NCBI RefSeq assembly: GCF_001426085.1
Contig: NZ_LMRR01000003.1
Location: forward strand, 199,231-236,833
Length of the DNA stretch: 37,603 nt
Direction: 5' to 3'
DNA from: Rhodococcus sp. Leaf278
Lineage (GTDB): Bacteria; Actinomycetota; Actinomycetes; Mycobacteriales; Mycobacteriaceae
This document shows, in pieces, positions 15,842-23,214 of the stretch (positions are counted from its first letter, which is position 1; the number at the start of each line of letters is the position of its first letter). The position numbers were made by a program, and so were the translations under genes. A model generated the notes under the pieces. The model made no database searches, was not told where the DNA came from, and saw only the letters and a program-made list of their open reading frames with translations.

Positions 15842-16689
15842 GTGGGCACCCCCTGCGATACCAGTGCGTCGCTGCAGGCTTCGGCGACCAACGTGCGCAC
15901 CAGGGTGCGGCGGTACTCGGCGGTGAACATGCCCTCGTCCTCCAGTTCCAGTGTTTCGGTTGCGGCGTCCGCGCAGTCGGCGAACGTTCCACCCCCGGCC
16001 AGCGCGGCCTCTGCTGCCGGCGATCGCATCGGGGTCGCGCCGACCCCGGCGAGGGCGACGCGTCCACCGACCACGGCCACGCCGTCGAGATCGAGAGACA
16101 CTGCTGCGCCCACGATCGCGAAATCCCCCTGCCGCTCGGCATATTCGGTGACTGCGGCATGCGGGGCCGGGTTCGGGAACACGATCTCCACGATCATCTC
16201 GTCGAACGCGAGATCGGTGGAGTAGTACCCGAAGAAGAACGAATCTGCGTCGACGGTTCGCCGCCCCCGCACGCTCTCGACAACGATACGGGCGTCCAGC
16301 AGGATGGCGAGCAAGCACCATTCGGCGGTGGCGTCCGCGTGGGCGATGCTGCCCCCGACGGTGCCGCGGGTACGGATCGGGTAGTGCCCCACCCACCGCA
16401 TGGCATCACGCAGAACCGCGAAGTCCGTTCCCACATCGCCGGATTCGACGTCGTGGTGGGTGGTGAGCGCTCCGATGTGCAGGCCGTCGGATTCTCGGCG
16501 AATGTAGCTCAGAGCATTCAACCCACCCACGTCGACCAGGTGCCCGGGCCGAGCGAGACGGAAGTTCATCATGGCGACCAGTGACTGGCCTCCGGCGATG
16601 ATCTTCGCGTCCTCGCCCAGCTCGGCCAGCAGACGCACTGCACCCGAGACATCGCGCGCCCGGTGGTAGTCGAACTGTGCGGGCTTCAT
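15838..16689 (-). CDS. CoxM-type FAD-binding medium subunit of a molybdenum hydroxylase
   Basis: A 283-residue flavoprotein subunit with the two family FAD motifs, AGGQSLVAMMNFRLARP (AGGQS at 32-36) and TRGTVGGSIAHADATAEW (TVGGS at 110-114), then the CO-dehydrogenase flavoprotein C-terminal domain. It accepts electrons from the CoxS clusters and passes them to an external acceptor, perhaps quinone given the CoxG-like anchor gene. The start is ATG 16689, which shares one base with the stop of the upstream MFS gene (TGATG); the start of the large subunit overlaps its own stop. Length and motif order are normal. Having an FAD subunit separates this enzyme from the two-component, cytochrome-linked NicAB of Pseudomonas putida. 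Confidence 0.93.
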   Translation of the reverse strand: MKPAQFDYHRARDVSGAVRLLAELGEDAKIIAGGQSLVAMMNFRLARPGHLVDVGGLNALSYIRRESDGLHIGALTTHHDVESGDVGTDFAVLRDAMRWVGHYPIRTRGTVGGSIAHADATAEWCLLAILLDARIVVESVRGRRTVDADSFFFGYYSTDLAFDEMIVEIVFPNPAPHAAVTEYAERQGDFAIVGAAVSLDLDGVAVVGGRVALAGVGATPMRSPAAEAALAGGGTFADCADAATETLELEDEGMFTAEYRRTLVRTLVAEACSDALVSQGVPT

Positions 16690-18119
16690 CAGACCCGAGC
16701 CTCGCCTGCGACTACCTCGGTGGGTTCGTCGACCAGGGTGTCGAGTTCGCGCCCCTTGGTCTCGGGTGCGAAGTAGGCCATCCAGATCACCGCGAACAAC
16801 ACGAACGCGGTGACGATGCCGAAGGTCAACGGCAGGCCCAGGATCGGCCACATGACGGAGCCGAAGAGCAGTGGCGCAAAGCCCGTAGCCACCCGACTGA
16901 CCGAGGACGCGTAGCCGAATCCCGAGGCCCGGATGTTGGTGGGATACAGCTCGGAGACGTAGCAGTACAGCACCGGGATGGTCAGCTGGATGACGAACCC
17001 GAAGATGCCGAGCCAGATCAGCGCCGCAGACTGGATGTCGAGCATGACGGCGAACATGACCAGGGCACTGCCGGCGATCGGGCCGGACAGTCCGATTACC
17101 CATTTGCGGCCGAAGATCTCGACGATGAACGCGGAGGTGAGCACTCCGACGATACCGACGCCGGTCATGAGCGTCGTACCGGCGAACGCTGCGAATTCTC
17201 CGTAGCCCTCGGCGCGGAGGATGGACGGCATCCAGCTCAGTGCTGCGTAGTACAGCAGCATGATGGACACGAACAGCATCCACGCTGCAGCGGTGATGCG
17301 TGGACTGTAGCGCCACACCGATTTCAGCTGTGTCAGAGCCGCTTTCATTCCGCCGGGTCCCTTGGGGGCCGTATCGGCGACGATGACGTAGTCGACGGCG
17401 TCGGATCCGGTACGGGTCACCATGTCGTCGATGACGGCGCGGGCCTCGTCTTCTCGACCGACCTTGGCGAGGTAGATGGGTGATTCCGGAATGCCGCGCC
17501 GGACCCAGAACAGCAGCAGCGCAGGCAGAACCATGAACAGCAGCATGTAGCGCCAGCGAACGTCACCATCGATCGGGACGAGCAGTGTTGCGACGACACC
17601 GCAGATGGTGGCACCGATCGGCCACCAGACGTCCATCGCCGACAAGATCTTGCCGCGAATGCGACGTGGCGAGAATTCGCTGACCAACGCGTAGTCCACC
17701 GGGATGCAGCCGCCGAGGCCGAACCCTGCGAGGAACCGCAGCACGATGAAGATCTCGAAGCTGGGCGCGAAAGCACCGAGGACCGAGAACAGCGCAAAGA
17801 TCAACAGCGTCAACGAGAATGCGCGCTTTCGACCGACGCGGTCGGCGATCGTGCCCCACACGACGGCTCCGACGGCCATGCCGATCAGGTTGCCGGTGGC
17901 GACGAGACCGCGCTCGGCTTGGGAGAGATCCCAGTAACTTCCGAGCAGCGGCGTCAAGAAGCCGTTCAGCGCCACGTCCCAGGCATCGAACATGTAACCC
18001 AGCCCGCCGATGATGAAGATCTTGCCCTGCACACCCCATTTCCAGGGGAGTTCCTGTACTACCTGATCACCAGTCTTCATCGCAGCCTCCGGCGCGGTGT
18101 TGTGGTCCGAGGTCGTCAT
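16689..18119 (-). CDS. MFS metabolite:H+ symporter, candidate importer for the catabolic pathway
   Basis: A 476-residue major facilitator protein with about 12 membrane segments and a long central loop. Typical MFS loop motifs appear: DRVGRKRAFSLTL between helices 2 and 3, RFLAGFGLGGCIPVDYALVSE in helix 4 and SPRRIRGKIL after it. It resembles the aromatic-acid/metabolite symporter group that includes nicotinate carriers such as NiaP. ATG 18119 overlaps the monooxygenase stop (ATGA) and its stop overlaps CoxM, so it is translated within the operon between the oxygenase and hydroxylase genes. Uptake of the pathway substrate is the natural inference; the substrate itself is not readable from sequence. 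An in-frame extension upstream to 18650 is a shadow of the monooxygenase gene. Confidence 0.9.
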   Translation of the reverse strand: MTTSDHNTAPEAAMKTGDQVVQELPWKWGVQGKIFIIGGLGYMFDAWDVALNGFLTPLLGSYWDLSQAERGLVATGNLIGMAVGAVVWGTIADRVGRKRAFSLTLLIFALFSVLGAFAPSFEIFIVLRFLAGFGLGGCIPVDYALVSEFSPRRIRGKILSAMDVWWPIGATICGVVATLLVPIDGDVRWRYMLLFMVLPALLLFWVRRGIPESPIYLAKVGREDEARAVIDDMVTRTGSDAVDYVIVADTAPKGPGGMKAALTQLKSVWRYSPRITAAAWMLFVSIMLLYYAALSWMPSILRAEGYGEFAAFAGTTLMTGVGIVGVLTSAFIVEIFGRKWVIGLSGPIAGSALVMFAVMLDIQSAALIWLGIFGFVIQLTIPVLYCYVSELYPTNIRASGFGYASSVSRVATGFAPLLFGSVMWPILGLPLTFGIVTAFVLFAVIWMAYFAPETKGRELDTLVDEPTEVVAGEARV

Positions 18120-19375
18120 CGGACGAACGAGTAATGGAATTTCTCGTCGTCGCTGTCGTCGAGCGGTGTACCGCTCCACAGCCAGTCGTACGAGATGTCG
18201 GACTCCCCATCGAACGACGCCAGTGTCGCGTCCCGCTTCTGCTGCTCGGGTCCATCGGGTATGTGGTAGAAGGTTTTGTTCTGCAGGCTCGCGTCCTGCA
18301 CCATCCGTGCGTGCCGGGCTCGACGAAATACGTAGCGCGCCAACGCGTCGTCGATTCCGCTCGCGGTCACCTTCGCGAGTTCCTCCGCGAGCACGGCTGC
18401 GTCCTCCATGGCCTGCGAAGCGCCCTGCGCCTGGTACGGCAGCATGGCGTGGCAGGCATCGCCCAGCAATGCAACGCGGCCGTCGGTCCACCGCGGGTCG
18501 GGCCTGCGGTAGTAGAGCGCCTGGCACAGTACGTTCTCGTCGGCCTTGGACAGCATCGCGTGGGCGCGGTCGTCCCAGTCCGGGAACGTCGCCATCAGTT
18601 CCTCGGGCCCGACGAGCCGTGGTCCACCGTCGCGAACCTCGTCGGTACACGGTGCCAGCGCAACGACATTGAGGTATTCACCGTTACGGATCATGTAATG
18701 CACCAGGTGTCGGTCGGGTCCGTACCAGATGGTGCTCTGGTATCGGTCGACGAGCCAGCGGGTAGCCGGGTCCTTGACGATGCGATCGCCCGGAATCAAA
18801 GCGCGGTAGGCCATTTCACCGGAGAACACCAGCGTATCGGGTAGGCCGATGAGATCGCGCACAGTCGACCGAATACCGTCGGCTCCGATGAGCAGATCCG
18901 ACTCGTAGCGTTGTCCGGTTCCGGTGACCGCGACAGGCCGCATCGGGTCGGTGCGGTCGACCTCGACGACCTTCGCGTCGGTCTCGAACACCACCATCGG
19001 GCCCGGACCATCGGGGTCGAGGCACTGCGCATGAATGGCCGAATGCAGATCCGCGCGGTGGTAGTGCCAGTACGGCGCGTTGAACGTCTTCTTGCAGTAC
19101 TCGCCGAGGGCGGTGAGCGCGATGACCTTGCCGTTCTCCCACCGCCTGCGCACCTGATCCATCGGCTCGGTCTTGATCGCTTCGAGCGTGTCCCGCATCC
19201 CGAGGGCGATGAGGATCCGGCTTGCATTGGGAGCAGTCTGAATTCCTGCACCGACCTCGCCCAGTTCGGCTGCGGCTTCGAGCACCGTCACCTGAATACC
19301 TCTGTGCCGCAACGAGAGCGCCGCGGTCAACCCGCCCAGACCGCCGCCCGCGATGACTACTTCGATCGGTGCCAT
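18116..19375 (-). CDS. FAD-dependent aromatic hydroxylase, NicC / salicylate-hydroxylase type
   Basis: A 419-residue group A flavin monooxygenase: Rossmann GGGLGG (10-15), NAD(P)H/FAD motif GADGIRS (164-170) and GDACHAM (305-310). Enzymes of this group hydroxylate, and often decarboxylate, aromatic acids using NADH and O2. P. putida NicC converts 6-hydroxynicotinate to 2,5-dihydroxypyridine. Its His211 and Tyr215 (recalled from the literature) align with His223 and Tyr227 here in DRHLVHY, but the NicC His47 position (GAGIH) is Gln in this protein (GAGIQTAPN), as in salicylate hydroxylases. Immediate linkage to a NicX gene (one base between stop and start) favours a hydroxypyridine substrate. 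Salicylate or another acid is the main alternative. Confidence 0.8.
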   Translation of the reverse strand: MAPIEVVIAGGGLGGLTAALSLRHRGIQVTVLEAAAELGEVGAGIQTAPNASRILIALGMRDTLEAIKTEPMDQVRRRWENGKVIALTALGEYCKKTFNAPYWHYHRADLHSAIHAQCLDPDGPGPMVVFETDAKVVEVDRTDPMRPVAVTGTGQRYESDLLIGADGIRSTVRDLIGLPDTLVFSGEMAYRALIPGDRIVKDPATRWLVDRYQSTIWYGPDRHLVHYMIRNGEYLNVVALAPCTDEVRDGGPRLVGPEELMATFPDWDDRAHAMLSKADENVLCQALYYRRPDPRWTDGRVALLGDACHAMLPYQAQGASQAMEDAAVLAEELAKVTASGIDDALARYVFRRARHARMVQDASLQNKTFYHIPDGPEQQKRDATLASFDGESDISYDWLWSGTPLDDSDDEKFHYSFVR

Positions 19376-19376
19376 G

Positions 19377-20408
19377 TCAGTTCTCCACCAATCGGCCTTC
19401 GGTGACGACATCGATGCCGTCGATGGATACGGTGCAGGCGCGCATTCCGATGTCGAGGTGTGCGTAGGAGTCTCGGCCGAGGACGGGGTGCGGGCCGGTG
19501 GACCACAGGAAGCTGCCGGCGAACGCGCGGGCGTCCATGCCCATGATGTCGTCCTTGCCGTACATCGCGGCCGCGAACCAGTCGCCGGTCTTCATCAATC
19601 CCCAGCCCATGTGGGACAGGTAGCGCGCCCACTTGTCGTTGGAGTCGGCGAAGAACATGTTGAGCAGTGCTGCTTCACCGCCGCCGGTCACCTCGTCGAT
19701 GTGGCCGTTGGTAACCGTCAGCGTGGTTTCGTCCCGGACGTATTCCTTGAACGGCAACAAGATATCGCCTTCGGACAGCACGATCTTGCCATTCGAGATC
19801 TCCGGCCAACACAGCACCATGGTGGACGGCCAGTGATCCCAGCGTCCCTTGTCGTCGGCGAAGCCCACCTGGAACTCGGGCTGCGAATTGCTCAGTTGCA
19901 CGGTGAGATCGGTGCCGGCCTCGTTGGTGATGCGCATGGTCGAACCGTTGCGGATCAGATCGACGCCTGCCTGGACCCGTTCCTTGTCTCCGTCCTGCGG
20001 CATGTTCCTGATGAGCACGTCCGGGGCGTCGCACACGAAGATGATGCGCGTTCCGGCGGCCAGGATCTCCTGCTGGATGGGGGCGTGGATGAAGCCCTCG
20101 CTGGTCAGATCGACCACAAGATCGGCTCCCTTGAGCAGGTCTTGAGCGACCGAACTGTTCATGACCGACACCAGACCGGGCCCCGCACCGGTGTGGGTGC
20201 TCGGCATCGGTGCCGGACTGCCGCCGGGAACGGTGGCCGAGAGTACCTGTGCGCCCAGACTCTGAGCCGCCCCGAACGCAGCCGAGACGTAATCCCCGCG
20301 GCTCGACGGCTCCGCGAGTATCACCACCTGCTCTCCTGGCTGTACTTTGCACAGCTCGAGCTGACGGGTGAACGCGCGCAGGAGATCAGCTGATCGCAGA
20401 TCGAACAT
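19377..20408 (-). CDS. nicX: 2,5-dihydroxypyridine 5,6-dioxygenase (NicX family)
   Basis: A 343-residue protein matching P. putida NicX (about 350 residues) along most of its length in my recollection. Shared segments include GRWDHWPS, GDILLPFK, SHMGWGL, MDARAFxGxFLxSTGP and a closing HLD. The Fe(II) ligands of NicX (His265, His318, Asp320) correspond to His266, His317 and Asp319, all present. The family resembles M29 aminopeptidases and is often annotated that way, but the residues here fit the dioxygenase. It would open 2,5-dihydroxypyridine with O2 to N-formylmaleamate. The start is ATG 20408, with AGAGG about eight bases upstream; it overlaps the end of the amidase gene by 23 bases. Homologous ring-cleaving enzymes with other substrates cannot be excluded. 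Confidence 0.85.
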   Translation of the reverse strand: MFDLRSADLLRAFTRQLELCKVQPGEQVVILAEPSSRGDYVSAAFGAAQSLGAQVLSATVPGGSPAPMPSTHTGAGPGLVSVMNSSVAQDLLKGADLVVDLTSEGFIHAPIQQEILAAGTRIIFVCDAPDVLIRNMPQDGDKERVQAGVDLIRNGSTMRITNEAGTDLTVQLSNSQPEFQVGFADDKGRWDHWPSTMVLCWPEISNGKIVLSEGDILLPFKEYVRDETTLTVTNGHIDEVTGGGEAALLNMFFADSNDKWARYLSHMGWGLMKTGDWFAAAMYGKDDIMGMDARAFAGSFLWSTGPHPVLGRDSYAHLDIGMRACTVSIDGIDVVTEGRLVEN

Positions 20409-21279
20409 CTCGGTTCCTCTCGTGAGGGTTCTCGGTTGAATCGTTGTCGGTGATTCCGCCCAGGCGGGCAAGGTCTTTCAGATAAGGCACTTCGTCACGT
20501 GCATCGAGCAACTCGCGGCGAGTCACCGTTGCCGATACCGATCCGACGCTCTCGTCCATCTCGACGATGGTGCGCCCCTGCGGTCCGACGATGACGCTGT
20601 GGCCCGCGAACCGTGGGCCGTCGCCGGTCTGTCCGGTGAGTCCGGCGGCCGCGACGACGACGCCGTTCTCGAGTGCGCGGGAGCGGGTGAGCAGCTTCCA
20701 CACGTGCAAACGGACGTGTCCGAAGGCCGACGGTACGGCGATCACATCGGCTCCTCGCTGGACGAGATCGCGGACCGTCTCGGGGAACCCTGCCTCGTAG
20801 CAGATCACGACGCCGATGGTTCCGAACGGTGTGCTCACCAGCAGACCGCTCTCCGCTGCGGGAGTGAACACCGATTTCTCTCGGTCCCACAGAAACCGCT
20901 TGTGGCCCAACGCGATCAGACCGTCCGGCCCTACCACGAGCGAGCTGTCGAAGATGACTCCGTCGGCATCACGAAACACGATGGCCGTCACCAGAACCGT
21001 ATCGGTCTCGGCGGCGAGCGCTCCGAGCGCGGTCGACGTTCGACCGGGAACCGACTCGGCCATCGTCTCGATACTGTCGAGATCGTAACCACTGGCGAAC
21101 AATTCGGGTAGAACGATCACCTTCGATCCGCCCGCGGCGAGAGCCTGCACCTCCGAGCGCACCGCGTCGATGTTCTGCTGCCACGCTCCGACCCGCGAAC
21201 CGGTCTGCACCACAGCGATGTCGAAGGTATCGACAACCGACTCGGTGTCGACATCGCGCAGACGGGCCGAGGCGGTCAC
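20386..21279 (-). CDS. Nitrilase-superfamily amidase (carbon-nitrogen hydrolase), candidate maleamate amidase
   Basis: A 297-residue carbon-nitrogen hydrolase with the full catalytic triad: Glu59 (VIVLPELFASG), Lys127 (LGHKRFLW) and Cys160 (VVICYEAGFPE). It would hydrolyse an amide or carbamoyl bond to acid and ammonia in the cytosol. It starts at GTG 21279, overlapping the flavin reductase stop (GTGA), and runs 23 bases into nicX, so all three are co-translated. In the Pseudomonas pathway the step after deformylation is maleamate to maleate by NicF, an isochorismatase-type hydrolase. No NicF-like gene is present here, so this unrelated amidase may fill that step. It could equally act on N-formylmaleamate; the two nitrilase-type genes cannot be separated by sequence. 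Confidence 0.85.
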   Translation of the reverse strand: MTASARLRDVDTESVVDTFDIAVVQTGSRVGAWQQNIDAVRSEVQALAAGGSKVIVLPELFASGYDLDSIETMAESVPGRTSTALGALAAETDTVLVTAIVFRDADGVIFDSSLVVGPDGLIALGHKRFLWDREKSVFTPAAESGLLVSTPFGTIGVVICYEAGFPETVRDLVQRGADVIAVPSAFGHVRLHVWKLLTRSRALENGVVVAAAGLTGQTGDGPRFAGHSVIVGPQGRTIVEMDESVGSVSATVTRRELLDARDEVPYLKDLARLGGITDNDSTENPHERNRDVRSAIS

Positions 21280-21908
21280 TGCGCCACCCGATTCATGTCG
21301 GTGGTGTAGAACGGGCCCGCCAGTCTGCCGAGGAAACGGTGTTCGAGAGTATCGACGTGCAGGTCGGCGGTGAGCAGGCCAGGCCTGCTGGTCACCGCCG
21401 TCACGGTCCCCAACACCAGGGTGTCCGTGCCGAGTGCAATTTCCTGCATCGTGCGGCATTCGAGAGACACCAGGGATTCGAGCACCGACGGGGCCGCGAC
21501 CGACACAGACGGCACTGCGGTCATGTGCGAGAGCTCGAACTCGTCGACATCGGCGTCGACGGTGGCGAAGCTCGCGGTCACTGCATCCACGGTGTCCGCC
21601 GACGGAATGTTGACGACGAATTCGCCGGTGTTGCGGATGTTGACCAGTGTGTCCTTGAACTCTCCGGGGAAACCGATGCGTTCACCGATGGAGATCATCA
21701 GCGTCGCCGGGTTCCGCGACGCAACATTGAAGAAGCTGAACGGAGCCAGGTTACGGACGCCGTCGCCGGAGACGGTCGAGATCCAGGCGATCGGACGAGG
21801 CTGCACCGCGCAGGACAGCAGTTTGTACACATCCCCCGGCGACATCGAATCGATGTCGTGGCGGGTGCGATCCGTGAGCTCCAGAGAGTCGCCTACCTGG
21901 GAAGTCAT
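21276..21908 (-). CDS. Flavin reductase-like FMN-binding split-barrel protein
   Basis: A 210-residue member of the flavin reductase/DIM6-NTAB family. Conserved features are LLSCAVQPRPIAWISTVSGDG near the N-terminus, LAPFSFFNVASRNPATLMIS for FMN, and DTLVNIRNTGEFVVN. It would bind FMN and either reduce free flavin for a partner oxygenase or act directly on a substrate. No two-component monooxygenase partner is in the operon, since the neighbouring hydroxylase is a self-sufficient NADH type, so its role here is unexplained. ATG 21908 has AGAAGG about nine bases upstream and follows a promoter-operator region at 21945-21998. The stop overlaps the amidase start. Confidence 0.85.
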   Translation of the reverse strand: MTSQVGDSLELTDRTRHDIDSMSPGDVYKLLSCAVQPRPIAWISTVSGDGVRNLAPFSFFNVASRNPATLMISIGERIGFPGEFKDTLVNIRNTGEFVVNIPSADTVDAVTASFATVDADVDEFELSHMTAVPSVSVAAPSVLESLVSLECRTMQEIALGTDTLVLGTVTAVTSRPGLLTADLHVDTLEHRFLGRLAGPFYTTDMNRVAQ

Positions 21909-21944
21909 CGAAACGAGCCTTCTTTCGCTTGCTGTGCAACCGGT

Positions 21945-21962
21945 CGTGCAACCGATTGCGTT
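21945..21962. promoter_or_regulatory. Candidate LacI-type operator upstream of the flavin reductase-nicX operon
   Basis: CGTGCAACCGATTGCGTT has GCAA and TTGC arms around a central CG, as LacI-family sites do. It matches the site at 23132-23149 at 13 of 18 positions. A second left half-site GTGCAACCG lies 12 bases away (21934-21942). The site falls just downstream of the proposed -10 box for the minus-strand operon, where a bound repressor would block transcription. Confidence 0.55.
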
Positions 21963-21968
21963 GCTCTG

Positions 21969-21998
21969 ACGATAGAGGGGTTTCTCGGACGATGTCGA
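21969..21998 (-). promoter_or_regulatory. Candidate sigma-70-type promoter for the flavin reductase-nicX operon
   Basis: Read on the minus strand, TCGACA (21998-21993) is a -35-like hexamer followed by 18 bases and TATCGT (21974-21969) as the -10. The predicted transcription start is near 21962, at the edge of the LacI-type operator. Only sequence similarity supports it. Confidence 0.4.
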
Positions 21999-22067
21999 GC
22001 TTTGGGCGACAAATCCGGAACCAATTAATGGCACCGTTACACGGGCACCGGCCGCGTAACCTCCGCC

Positions 22068-23102
22068 TTACTCGCCGCGCAGACCGGCCCGCGCAGAATC
22101 GGTGGCACTGCCGGGCCGACGCGGGGGTCCGTACCCCTCCGAAGTCCCGTCGACGATGCGAACCTCGTCCTCCCACGGCACCCGGTAGGTGCCGTCGGCG
22201 AGATCACGGACGTAGGTGTACGGGCAATCGCGCGCCCCTCCGTCGAGCGCGGTGTACCCACGGTGACCCAGTTGATAGATGTTGTTCTCCACTCCCCACT
22301 CGCGACGTGCCGCATCGGCCCTCGCGGGCTCGATCGACACGGTCACCACCCGATCGGGTGTGGAATCGCCGCGCTCGATGATCGTTCCTTCGTAGTCGCA
22401 CACCATCGCCTCACCCATGGACGGGATGCCGTTGCCGTCCTCCCCCGCCAGGCACACCGACGCCGTGTACGCCAGATTGTGAAAGGCATTGGCTTCGTTG
22501 GTGATACGCCAGGACTGCTGCAGCGGAAACTTGTACCCGGCCGTCCGCAGCAATACGTTGGCACCGCGGTAGCTCGCCTCACGCGCCATCTCGGGGAACA
22601 TTCCGTCGTGGCAGATCAACAGTGACAGCACCGAGCCCTTGGGCCCCGGGCAGACCGGCAGACCGATGTCGCCCGGTTCCCATGGCTCCTTGGGCGTCCA
22701 GGGGTGAAGTTTGCGGACATACAGGACTATGTCGCCCTTGTCGTCGACGATGATTCCGGAGTTGAACGGCGCTCCACCGGGATTGCGTTCCATGATGCTG
22801 AAGCAGCCCCACACCGTCGACTCACGGCACGCGTCCCGCAATCGCTCCACCTGCGGACCGTCGATGTCGCACATCACCTCGTCCGACGCCCACGACGACT
22901 TGCGTAGACCGTGCAGCGAGTACTCCGGAAACACCACGAGGTCGAGCGCCCCGAACCCGGCCTTCGCCTCGCGCAACTGTCTGCATACGCGATCGGTCGT
23001 CGCGTCCACATCGTCCATGCTCGTGATCAGCGGAACCTGCTGCTGAACCAGGCCGAGCGTGAGCGACGTCGGCGACGGATTGAGACCACCCAAACCTGTC
23101 AT
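22068..23102 (-). CDS. Formamidase (AmiF)-type nitrilase-superfamily amidase, candidate N-formylmaleamate deformylase
   Basis: A 344-residue amidase that closely follows Helicobacter formamidase AmiF in segment order: FPEYSLHGL, FSIMERNP, KLHPWTPKEPWEPGD, CHDGMFPE, WGVENNIYQLGHRGY and LPWED-like VPWED near the end. Catalytic residues are Glu60, Lys131 and Cys164, against Glu60, Lys133 and Cys166 recalled for AmiF. AmiF splits formamide to formate and ammonia. Beside nicX, whose product is an N-formyl amide, removal of the formyl group is an attractive role that would replace the unrelated NicD hydrolase of Pseudomonas; this is inference. The start ATG 23102 has GAGGA about 11 bases upstream. 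It is divergent from the LacI gene with an operator between them. Confidence 0.88.
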   Translation of the reverse strand: MTGLGGLNPSPTSLTLGLVQQQVPLITSMDDVDATTDRVCRQLREAKAGFGALDLVVFPEYSLHGLRKSSWASDEVMCDIDGPQVERLRDACRESTVWGCFSIMERNPGGAPFNSGIIVDDKGDIVLYVRKLHPWTPKEPWEPGDIGLPVCPGPKGSVLSLLICHDGMFPEMAREASYRGANVLLRTAGYKFPLQQSWRITNEANAFHNLAYTASVCLAGEDGNGIPSMGEAMVCDYEGTIIERGDSTPDRVVTVSIEPARADAARREWGVENNIYQLGHRGYTALDGGARDCPYTYVRDLADGTYRVPWEDEVRIVDGTSEGYGPPRRPGSATDSARAGLRGE

Positions 23103-23131
23103 CGAATGTCCGTTCCTCGAGGGCAACTTGT

Positions 23132-23149
23132 TGCGCAAACGATTGCGCA
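23132..23149. promoter_or_regulatory. Strong LacI-type operator between the formamidase and lacI-family genes
   Basis: TGCGCAAACGATTGCGCA is an inverted repeat with exact 7-bp arms (TGCGCAA/TTGCGCA) around ACGA; including the central CG, eight of nine base pairs are symmetric. A central CpG with flanking A and T is the hallmark of LacI-family sites. It lies 30 bases before the formamidase start and 66 bases before the regulator start, suited to control of both. A possible minus-strand -10 TAAGCT is at 23157-23162. Confidence 0.7.
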
Positions 23150-23214
23150 CGGTGCTAGCTTAGGGGTCATCAGGGGTCGGGGCAGCGCCGACGGAGAATC
23201 GAGGGGAACCGCCA

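Noticed and set aside
14909..16225. Long plus-strand open frame across the Mo-hydroxylase genes
   Set aside because: Antisense to the clearly recognisable CoxL and CoxM sequences; no ribosome site or domain.
12352..16689. True aerobic CO dehydrogenase (CoxMSL)
   Set aside because: The large subunit lacks the AYxCSFR copper-site loop, and the neighbours are pyridine-pathway genes.
16689..18650. N-terminally extended 653-residue MFS protein
   Set aside because: The extra 177 residues are another frame of the monooxygenase gene; ATG 18119 with the ATGA overlap gives a normal-length carrier.
19377..20408. Leucyl aminopeptidase (M29 family)
   Set aside because: Whole-length resemblance and the His/His/Asp iron site fit NicX better than a peptidase.
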